From an uncultured Eubacteriales bacterium (GTDB taxonomy: Bacteria > Bacillota > Clostridia > Lachnospirales > CAG-274), in NCBI GenBank assembly GCA_905201505.1, contig CAJKOJ010000065.1:1-11055 (forward strand): a DNA stretch of 11,055 nucleotides, read 5' to 3'. A model generated the notes under the pieces. That model saw nothing but the letters and a program-made list of their open reading frames with translations, did no database searches and was not told the origin of the DNA. Shown here piece by piece: positions 5,645 through 11,055 of the stretch. Made by a program: the position numbers and the translations under genes. Within the stretch, counting starts at the first letter, position 1. The number at the start of each line of letters is the position of its first letter.

Positions 5645-6325
5645 ATGACTTTGGGCGATATAGTAAAAAGGTACCGTGAAGATAACAATATATCTATGGA
5701 TAGCTTTTCCAAAAAAGCAGGCTTAAGCAAAGGCTATATATCAATGCTTGAAAAAAATAAGAATCCTAACTCAGGCAAACCAATAAGACCATCTCTGCTT
5801 ACAATTAAATCTATAGCTGTGGCTATGAATATTGATGTTAATGATCTCATTGCTTCCCTTGATAACCAGGAGGTAATTCTATCAAAAGAAAAAGATGCCA
5901 TTGACCCTTTTTCATACAAGGATATTTTGCCAATAACAACAAAAAAGGTTCCTCTTTTAGGAGTAATATCCTGCGGAGAACCCATATTCTGCAATGAAGA
6001 ACACGAAAGCTATATGCTTGTAGGCACAGATATACAAGCTGATTTTTGTCTGAGAGCAAAGGGCGACAGTATGATTAATGCCAGAATAATGGACGGGGAT
6101 ATTGTATTTATTCGTCAGCAGCCTTTTGTTGACAACGGAGATATAGCTGCTGTCCTTATAGACAATGAAGTTACATTAAAACGTGTGTATTATTACAAAG
6201 ACGATAATATGATGAGCCTTAATCCTGAAAATCCTCTTTATAAACCTTTTATTTATACAGGCGAGGAGCTTAACCATATTAAGATTTTAGGCAAAGCAAT
6301 TGCTTTTCAGAGTGACGTTAAGTAA
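5645..6325 (+). CDS. CI/LexA-type phage repressor (XRE HTH plus S24 peptidase)
   Basis: An N-terminal XRE helix-turn-helix (about 5-70; A-G-L-S-K-G-Y-I-S-M-L-E-K-N) is joined by a linker to a LexA-like S24 domain (about 102-222). The self-cleavage bond is probably C110-G111 in V-I-S-C-G-E-P. The catalytic serine is S142 in K-G-D-S-M and the lysine K179 in E-V-T-L-K-R, so all self-cleavage residues are present. The 226-residue length is normal for the family. It keeps the prophage silent by binding the operators upstream, and RecA filaments formed after DNA damage should trigger its cleavage and induction. The ATG at 5645 has AAAGGAG eight bases upstream. It is read alone and ends three bases before a strong hairpin terminator. 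No integrase gene follows, which is unusual for this slot. Confidence 0.93.
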   Translation: MTLGDIVKRYREDNNISMDSFSKKAGLSKGYISMLEKNKNPNSGKPIRPSLLTIKSIAVAMNIDVNDLIASLDNQEVILSKEKDAIDPFSYKDILPITTKKVPLLGVISCGEPIFCNEEHESYMLVGTDIQADFCLRAKGDSMINARIMDGDIVFIRQQPFVDNGDIAAVLIDNEVTLKRVYYYKDDNMMSLNPENPLYKPFIYTGEELNHIKILGKAIAFQSDVK

Positions 6326-6327
6326 AA

Positions 6328-6362
6328 AAAACAGAGGAAACGGCTAAAGTTTCCTCTGTTTT
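6328..6362. terminator. Bidirectional rho-independent terminator
   Basis: A perfect 14-bp stem (6328-6341 with 6349-6362, core acagaggaaac/gtttcctctgt) encloses a 7-base loop. T-runs flank both sides on the respective strands, so it can end the rightward repressor transcript and the leftward LysR transcript. It also marks the likely border between phage-like and host-like genes. Confidence 0.92.
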
Positions 6363-6459
6363 ATATTTAAATTTTACTTCCCAATGTATAACAAAACAAA
6401 AATATTTTCTCAGTACCTTATCTGTTTTAAATTAAACCTTACAGTCAATTTTTTTATAT

Positions 6460-7326
6460 TTAACGGTATTTCAAATAATCTAAAAACCTCTTTACCGCAA
6501 GGGACGCATTTTTACTGCTTCGCAGTGCAATACCAATATTCCTGTATGCAGGCACGTCCAATTCCTTTGCAATGATTTTGTAAGGTATCCGTCTCAAAAT
6601 CAGTTCAGGCAAAATACTGATACCTAACCCGCTTTCAACCATTGACATAATTGCATAATCATCCCACGTTGTAAAATGTACATCAGGTGTCAAACCGCAG
6701 CGTTCAAATATTTCTGAAACCTCAGCCTTTGCCCCCTTTTCCAATAGCATAAAAGGCTCATCACAAAGAGCCGATACAGGGACTTTTTCACAATCGGCAA
6801 GCCTGTGATTTTCAGGCAGTATAACAAGCAGTTTATCCTGTTCCAAAAATATCGTCTCCAAATCCTTATGTACAGGCAGACGAATAAAACCACAGTCAAC
6901 ACGCCCCTCTAATATCCATTCCTCTATTTCTGTATAGTCCCCAAGCAGCAGTTCGTAATCTATATTAGGATAATCCCTTTGAAATTCCTTGATAATATTA
7001 GGAAGCCAATGTGTAGCTGCACTTGAAAATGTACCAATACGAATAAGTCCCGATTGCAGACCTTTTATTTCATCTGCCTCTATTTGCAGTTTTTCATACT
7101 CACAGCAAACACTTTTTATATATGGAAGCAGCTTCATACCATCACTTGTAAGTTTCACACCGGCTCTCCCCCGCTCTAAAAGAACAACTTCCCATTCCCT
7201 TTCAAGATCACTTATCATACGGCTGATTCCCGATTGAGAATAGTTCAGTATTTCAGCTGCCCTTGTAAAACTGCCATATTCAACAGTCTTTACAAAAGCC
7301 ATATATTTCTGAATATTTGTATCCAT
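6460..7326 (-). CDS. LysR-family transcriptional regulator
   Basis: The N-terminal 65 residues are a LysR winged helix-turn-helix (F-V-K-T-V-E-Y-G-S-F-T-R-A-A-E-I-L-N-Y-S-Q-S-G-I-S-R at 12-37, then L-E-R-E-W-E-V-V-L-L-E-R). The rest (about 90-288) is a periplasmic-binding-protein-like effector domain, with G-L-I-R-I-G-T-F-S-S-A-A near its start and G-L-G-I-S-I-L-P-E-L near its end. At 288 residues it is full length. The ATG at 7326 has AAAGGGG upstream. It diverges from the deacylase-proB operon across 122 bases, the usual layout for a LysR protein that controls its neighbour, so it probably responds to an amino acid or metabolite tied to proline or glutamate (inferred). Transcription likely ends at the bidirectional hairpin 6328-6362. 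Confidence 0.92.
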   Translation of the reverse strand: MDTNIQKYMAFVKTVEYGSFTRAAEILNYSQSGISRMISDLEREWEVVLLERGRAGVKLTSDGMKLLPYIKSVCCEYEKLQIEADEIKGLQSGLIRIGTFSSAATHWLPNIIKEFQRDYPNIDYELLLGDYTEIEEWILEGRVDCGFIRLPVHKDLETIFLEQDKLLVILPENHRLADCEKVPVSALCDEPFMLLEKGAKAEVSEIFERCGLTPDVHFTTWDDYAIMSMVESGLGISILPELILRRIPYKIIAKELDVPAYRNIGIALRSSKNASLAVKRFLDYLKYR

Positions 7327-7340
7327 ATTACATCGCCCCT

Positions 7341-7376
7341 TTTATCATCTGGTTTTGTCATACTATATATGATAAA
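7341..7376. promoter_or_regulatory. Candidate LysR binding site between divergent genes
   Basis: Two nested inverted repeats lie here: tttatcat (7341-7348) with atgataaa (7369-7376), a perfect 8-bp pair, and tcata-n5-tatga (7358-7372), a perfect 5-bp pair. LysR proteins commonly bind interrupted dyads of this kind upstream of their target. The site is about 30 bases upstream of the candidate promoter for the deacylase gene. Confidence 0.4.
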
Positions 7377-7403
7377 CATTTGCTTTTATTATTTTTATTT
7401 TAA

Positions 7404-7412
7404 TGATACAAT
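7404..7412 (+). promoter_or_regulatory. Candidate promoter of the deacylase-proB operon
   Basis: TGATACAAT (7404-7412) is an extended -10 (TGn-TACAAT), placing the start near 7419 and 30 bases before the deacylase ATG. No good -35 lies at 17 bases, which would fit a promoter that needs an activator such as the divergent LysR protein. The AT-rich context makes chance matches easy. Confidence 0.35.
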
Positions 7413-7448
7413 AAAAATACAATGATTTCAAGTAGGAGAGTGAAAAAT

Positions 7449-7988
7449 ATGTTTTACATAAGCGAAATACATAAAAGTAATCCTGACGTCTTTAAAACAC
7501 CGCTTCAGAAAATGGTATACAACACTTTAAATCATCTTCATATACCTTTTGAACGTGTTGATACAGATGAAGCAATTACTATGGAAGATTGTACATCAAT
7601 TGAGAAAAGGCTCAATATGAAAATGGTAAAAACATTGTTTCTTTGTAATCGACAGCAAACTGATTTTTATTTGTTTATTACTGTAGGCAGTAAACCTTTT
7701 CATTCCAAAGACTTCAGTACTGCCCTTAATATTTCCCGCGTTTCCTTTGCCCCATCAAAATATCTTGAAACTATGCTTGGAACAAAAATTGGAGCTGCTA
7801 CTGTTTTCAGCAGTCTTTTAGACGCTGAAAACAATGTACGGATTATTTTTGATAAGGATGTTCTCTCGGAAGAATGGTATGGATGTAGTGATGGTACAAC
7901 AACAGGGTATATGAAAATAAGAACAGATGACATTTTAAAAACATTTTTACCCTTTACTAATCACACTCCATTAATTATAGAGGTGTAA
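7449..7988 (+). CDS. YbaK/ProX-type aminoacyl-tRNA deacylase (trans-editing)
   Basis: This 179-residue protein is a stand-alone YbaK/ProRS-INS editing domain. Family features are V-K-T-L-F-L (60-65, with the conserved lysine K61), L-F-I-T-V-G (75-80), S-K-Y-L-E-T-M-L-G-T-K-I-G-A-A-T (103-118) and the C-terminal G-C-S-D-G-T-T-T-G-Y-M-K-I (145-157). Enzymes of this family hydrolyse mischarged tRNA, most often Ala- or Cys-tRNA(Pro), to prevent misreading of proline codons; which amino acid is removed here cannot be told. I chose the ATG at 7449 because AGGAGAG lies eight bases upstream; an in-frame ATG at 7422 lacks a site. It ends one base before the proB ATG, so the two are an operon. The divergent LysR gene is the likely regulator. 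Confidence 0.88.
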   Translation: MFYISEIHKSNPDVFKTPLQKMVYNTLNHLHIPFERVDTDEAITMEDCTSIEKRLNMKMVKTLFLCNRQQTDFYLFITVGSKPFHSKDFSTALNISRVSFAPSKYLETMLGTKIGAATVFSSLLDAENNVRIIFDKDVLSEEWYGCSDGTTTGYMKIRTDDILKTFLPFTNHTPLIIEV

Positions 7989-7989
7989 T

Positions 7990-8793
7990 ATGGGGCTCTA
8001 TCATAATAGAATTGTAGTAAAAGTAGGAACTTCTACTCTTACAAATGAATTAGGAAAAAGCAACTTATATGCTTTTGACCATCTTGCCCGCGTTTTATCT
8101 GATATTCACAATATGGGATACGAAGTAATTCTGGTGTCCTCCGGTGCAATTGCTGTTGGAGCAAATAAGCTGAATATGAAAGAACGTCCGTCAAGTATGC
8201 GAATAAAGCAAGCCGCAGCTGCAATAGGACAATGCAGCATTATATATCTTTATGACAAATTTTTTTGTGAATATGATAAAACAATAGCACAAATATTGCT
8301 CAATGCTGAAGATATTGAACAGGAAGAAAAAAAGGAAAACCTTACAAATACCTTTAATACACTTCTTGAAATGGGTATTATTCCTATAGTAAATGAAAAT
8401 GATTCTGTCAGCTATACTGAAATAGAATCAGAGGACAGGCTCTTTGGCGACAACGATATGCTTTCTGCTGTTACCGCCGTTCTTTGCAGGGCAAAAAGAT
8501 TAGTAATTTTATCTGACATCAACGGACTTTATGATGCAGACCCTCGCCTTTACCCAAAAGCAAAGCTTATAAAGCGAATAGAAGAGATTGACAAAGAAAC
8601 ATTTCTCCTTGCAGGCGGAGCAGGCTCAAGGCGGGGAACAGGCGGTATGAAGACAAAACTTCAGGCAGCCAAATTAGCAACCTCCCGTGGAATAGACACA
8701 ATTATTTCAAATGGGAAAAACCCTGAGGCATTATATGAAATTATTAAAAACAATTCCTCAGGCACTTTATTCGTAGGGAAAACTTTACAATAG
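7990..8793 (+). CDS. proB: Glutamate 5-kinase, short form without PUA domain
   Basis: ProB phosphorylates glutamate to glutamyl 5-phosphate, the first step of proline synthesis in the cytoplasm. All family blocks are present: V-V-K-V-G-T-S-T-L (8-16), V-S-S-G-A-I-A-V-G, K-Q-A-A-A-A-I-G-Q, N-E-N-D-S-V, F-G-D-N-D-M-L-S-A, L-S-D-I-N-G-L-Y-D-A-D-P-R and G-T-G-G-M-K-T-K-L-Q-A-A-K. At 267 residues it is just the amino-acid-kinase domain; the C-terminal PUA domain found in E. coli-type enzymes is absent, as in other short ProB proteins. The ATG comes one base after the deacylase stop, with a GAGGTG site inside that gene's end. The partner proA is not downstream; a convergent sugar kinase follows. 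The unusual pairing is with a tRNA editing enzyme rather than with proA. Confidence 0.94.
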   Translation: MGLYHNRIVVKVGTSTLTNELGKSNLYAFDHLARVLSDIHNMGYEVILVSSGAIAVGANKLNMKERPSSMRIKQAAAAIGQCSIIYLYDKFFCEYDKTIAQILLNAEDIEQEEKKENLTNTFNTLLEMGIIPIVNENDSVSYTEIESEDRLFGDNDMLSAVTAVLCRAKRLVILSDINGLYDADPRLYPKAKLIKRIEEIDKETFLLAGGAGSRRGTGGMKTKLQAAKLATSRGIDTIISNGKNPEALYEIIKNNSSGTLFVGKTLQ

Positions 8794-8850
8794 AAATTTA
8801 TGTAAACATCATACCGCCCCTTTGGCATATAATGACATTTATAAAAAATC

Positions 8851-8881
8851 AGAGGACCCTTCATTGTCTAAAGGGTCCTCT
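8851..8881. terminator. Bidirectional rho-independent terminator after proB
   Basis: An 11-bp perfect stem agaggaccctt (8851-8861) with aagggtcctct (8871-8881) surrounds a 9-base loop. Four T follow on the + strand and a gattttttat tract follows on the - strand. It can end both the proB transcript and the convergent sugar kinase transcript. Confidence 0.9.
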
Positions 8882-8962
8882 TTTGATTTGATTATATACT
8901 AACCTTTAATATTTATATGTTAATTATAATACTGTTTAATTTCACTTTCCCTCTTGCTTTTC

Positions 8963-9808
8963 TCACTTATTGTTTTTACATAATAATTTTTGAGCCATAC
9001 TGCACCCAAACTCCAAAGCTTCCTTGAAATCCCCTGTCTCAATATACCTGTGCAGGAATCCTGCAAGCATACAATCCCCTGCACCAACAGTATTACCTGC
9101 TTTTATGCTTTCTGCCTTTAAGATATATTCCTCTTTTTCATTTACAAACACAGCACCCATACTGCCCATTGATACTATTACATTTTCACTTCCCATTTCA
9201 CATACTTTTTTTCCATAGTACAAAGCCTCACTATATGTATTTATATTACATTTAAAGAGCTCACCAAGTTCATAATTATTAGGTTTTATAACAAAGGGTC
9301 TGTTCTTTACAGCAAGCCTTAAAGCCTCCCCTGTTGTATCTACAACAAATTTTCCTTTAACCTTAGTCATAACATAGCTGTAAGCACTCTCATCAATACC
9401 TTTGCAAAGAGAACCTGACAGCACAATGTAATCCTCATCACAGCAATTTATACTCTCACAAAGTTTGTCAATGTCCTTTAATTCAGCCTGACACCCTATT
9501 CCGTTTACAGCAGTCTCCCTCTCACCTGTTATCTTTACATTTATTCTGGAATTCCCCTTTACTTCCAAAAGATTGCAGTCTATTCCTGTCTTACTTATTT
9601 CTCTTCTTATAAACTCCCCTATACAGCCTGCCGCAAAGCCGCATATAACACTTTTCCTGCCTGCCTCTTTCAGTGCCAGCGATACATTAATTCCCTTTCC
9701 CCCAACTCTGACAAGCTCCTCAGAGCTCCTGTTTATTTCCCCTATTTTAATATTTTCAACATTCATTATATAATCAATGCTGGGATTTAACGTAAAGGTA
9801 TATATCAT
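8963..9808 (-). CDS. pfkB: PfkB-family sugar kinase (1-phosphofructokinase / tagatose-6-phosphate kinase type)
   Basis: The protein opens with I-Y-T-F-T-L-N-P-S-I-D-Y (2-13), the signature start of FruK/LacC-type kinases, followed by V-G-G-K-G-I-N-V-S (36-43), the first PfkB motif that binds the sugar phosphate. The second motif is N-T-V-G-A-G-D-C-M-L-A-G-F (239-251), with D245 as catalytic base. Such enzymes use ATP to make fructose 1,6- or tagatose 1,6-bisphosphate in the cytoplasm. At 281 residues it is about 20-25 shorter than usual, missing the last helix after the A-L-E-F-G-C-S segment. No PTS or fru operon genes are next to it, so substrate is unassigned. The ATG at 9808 has a GAGGAGGAG site. 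It converges with proB and likely ends at the shared terminator. Confidence 0.87.
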   Translation of the reverse strand: MIYTFTLNPSIDYIMNVENIKIGEINRSSEELVRVGGKGINVSLALKEAGRKSVICGFAAGCIGEFIRREISKTGIDCNLLEVKGNSRINVKITGERETAVNGIGCQAELKDIDKLCESINCCDEDYIVLSGSLCKGIDESAYSYVMTKVKGKFVVDTTGEALRLAVKNRPFVIKPNNYELGELFKCNINTYSEALYYGKKVCEMGSENVIVSMGSMGAVFVNEKEEYILKAESIKAGNTVGAGDCMLAGFLHRYIETGDFKEALEFGCSMAQKLLCKNNK

Positions 9809-9969
9809 TATATACTCCTCCTCATAAATCTTTAGATGTGTGTTAACTTTTGCAGTACCATTCTTTTCTAATACCTATAAACCTTTAACCCCTTTGTCTG
9901 ATTTTCTACTTGACTTAAAAGTATAATTATCCTTATTACAGCAATCTAATTTTTTGTATACTTCAGAAT

Positions 9970-10437
9970 TTATTTTCCCCTCAAAGCACTATTTACATAC
10001 TTTATCGGTACATCCATTCTTTTAGCTGTCTCCTCAGCTGTCATACCACTGTCAATAAACCTTCTGCAAACAGATTTCATATTTTCACCAACTTCAATAA
10101 TGTGCATATCAGGGTCATAAAATCTCACAGCCCTCTGTCCCCACCTATGTTCAATAACACGGTGAACATATTTTAAATCTTTTACTTTATCAATCTTTTC
10201 AACAAATTTGTCAAAATCATCTTCTTCAAAATATACTTCGCATTCTCTGCCACCAAAGAATATCTCACTTGTATTTATAAATTTACTCCAACTGTCTAAT
10301 GTCTGCAGACATAATCCGCCTGTTAGTGTTACGTTTGCCCCAAAATCCATAATTATATGCAGTCCCAAAACCTCTTTATAGAAATCTATAGACCTTTTCA
10401 TATCTTTTACAGCCAATAATGTATTTTTATATTTCAT
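9970..10437 (-). CDS. VOC (glyoxalase/bleomycin-resistance fold) protein with C-terminal HTH-like tail
   Basis: Residues 1-117 form one VOC-superfamily module: Y-K-N-T-L-L-A-V-K-D-M-K-R-S-I-D-F-Y-K-E-V-L-G-L (3-26), then a second half ending V-R-F-Y-D-P-D-M-H-I-I-E-V-G-E (104-118), with E116 a likely metal ligand. A C-terminal extension (about 122-155), F-I-D-S-G-M-T-A-E-E-T-A-K-R-M-D-V-P-I-K-Y-V-N-S-A-L, has a helix-turn-helix look (A-E-E-T-A-K-R ... Y-V-N-S). VOC proteins range from lyases and dioxygenases to drug-binding proteins, so no reaction can be named. The ATG at 10437 has AAGGAAGG upstream. It is alone in its transcription unit as far as can be seen, 161 bases upstream of the sugar kinase gene on the same strand. 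Confidence 0.82.
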   Translation of the reverse strand: MKYKNTLLAVKDMKRSIDFYKEVLGLHIIMDFGANVTLTGGLCLQTLDSWSKFINTSEIFFGGRECEVYFEEDDFDKFVEKIDKVKDLKYVHRVIEHRWGQRAVRFYDPDMHIIEVGENMKSVCRRFIDSGMTAEETAKRMDVPIKYVNSALRGK

Positions 10438-11055
10438 TATAACATACCTTCCTTCTAATTCTTTATATTAAAACAGATAATTCAAATAACATCTGCTGTA
10501 TACATTACGGTATAAGCTCTATTGCCTTTCATATATATTTTAATCTGTATCTGTCAAATTAATTATACCAGCATCTCCGTTGTTTGTATATACTGTATTT
10601 ATCATAATTGCACTGCCAATTTAAATACAGCAATCTCTTATCATTATGTAACATAGAGCACCGCATACTTTGATGCTATCTCTCAATAATATCTTTTACT
10701 GTTTTGGGCTGTTCCCTGTGTTATCTGTTCCGTCTTTCCCTTATACTCCCCGCCTTTTTACTGTTGCTGTTTCTTACCTCACTTATATTCCCTATTTTTA
10801 TATCTTACTTATTTTTTCACCATTACATTTTTTCCGTTCTTCCTCACTATCTCCAAATTCCTTTGACCCATACAGTGACGCTTTTATCATTAGCCTGAAT
10901 TTATTATCTGCCAGTCCTCACATTTTGTAATTCGCATTGCTGCGACTTTACTTCGGCTCCATTTTTTACTTTACTCTCTCAATACTGCATTTTGCTGCTC
11001 AGCACTGTTCTTTTGCTGCTGTTTATACTGTTAAGATAAATAATAATATTATAGT
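10438..11055. other. 618-bp gene-free stretch with strand-biased composition
   Basis: I find no convincing gene here. A + strand frame at 10670-10930 encodes a Ser/Phe/Leu/Pro-rich peptide with no ribosome binding site and overlaps another of the same kind, so it is rejected. Visible structure: a 9-bp inverted repeat ctgtattta (10593-10601) with taaatacag (10622-10630); a hairpin tcgca-ttgc-tgcga (10932-10945) that on the - strand would have a GCAA (GNRA) tetraloop; and ttttgctgct repeated at 10990-10999 and 11011-11020. From about 10680 on, the + strand is strongly pyrimidine-rich. A non-coding RNA or dispersed intergenic element read leftward is possible but unproven. Confidence 0.5.
10528..10557 (-). 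promoter_or_regulatory. Candidate promoter of the VOC gene
   Basis: On the - strand TTGACA (10552-10557) is followed after 18 bases by TATGAA (10528-10533). The start would be near 10521, giving a leader of about 80 bases. The -35 is perfect and the -10 is four of six. Confidence 0.35.

Noticed and set aside
7990..8793. ProB as a truncated pseudogene because it lacks a PUA domain
   Set aside because: All kinase motifs are intact, the end is at the normal edge of the kinase domain, and PUA-less ProB proteins are known.
10670..10930. Hydrophobic + strand frame of 86 codons in the last gene-free stretch
   Set aside because: No ribosome binding site, biased pyrimidine-rich composition, and a second overlapping frame of the same kind.

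Overview
The base composition (AT-rich), strong AAGGAGG-type ribosome binding sites, frequent GTG/TTG starts and gene content point to a low-GC Firmicute, most likely a gut-type Clostridia (Lachnospiraceae-like). That placement is inferred from style only; there is no marker gene here that fixes the species.

Positions 1 to about 6360 are the early and packaging-start part of a prophage. From the right, a LexA/CI-type repressor (5645-6325, +) faces a Cro-like regulator (5264-5455, -) across an operator region holding an exact 17-bp duplication and related 16-bp dyads. Leftward from Cro come two tiny translationally coupled genes, a Rad50/SbcC-like phage ATPase, a DnaD-type replication protein, a DUF1492-like sigma-region-4 regulator, terminase small subunit, and the first 29 codons of terminase large subunit running off the window. 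The order repressor / replication / sigma-like regulator / small and large terminase resembles PBSX-type elements of Bacillus. No integrase lies at this end.

Two things interrupt that prophage strip. A tRNA-Pro(CGG) gene sits on the + strand, tail-to-tail with the DnaD gene, in a cassette otherwise read on the - strand. A truncated REP-associated (Y1, HUH) transposase sits between the sigma-like gene and the small terminase; its 3' half, including the expected catalytic tyrosine region, is replaced by five in-frame copies of a 21-bp repeat ending in a small REP-like hairpin.

Positions 6360-8890 look like host metabolism. A LysR regulator (-) diverges from a two-gene operon (+) of a YbaK/ProX-type aminoacyl-tRNA deacylase and a short glutamate 5-kinase (proB), which links a tRNA(Pro)-type editing enzyme with proline synthesis under one promoter. 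proA is not in the window. Bidirectional terminators close both sides (6328-6362 and 8851-8881).

Positions 8963-10437 carry two leftward genes: a PfkB-family sugar kinase (1-phosphofructokinase/tagatose-6-phosphate kinase type) and a VOC (glyoxalase-fold) protein with a C-terminal helix-turn-helix-like tail. The last 618 bases have no convincing gene but show a strong purine/pyrimidine strand bias and small hairpins.
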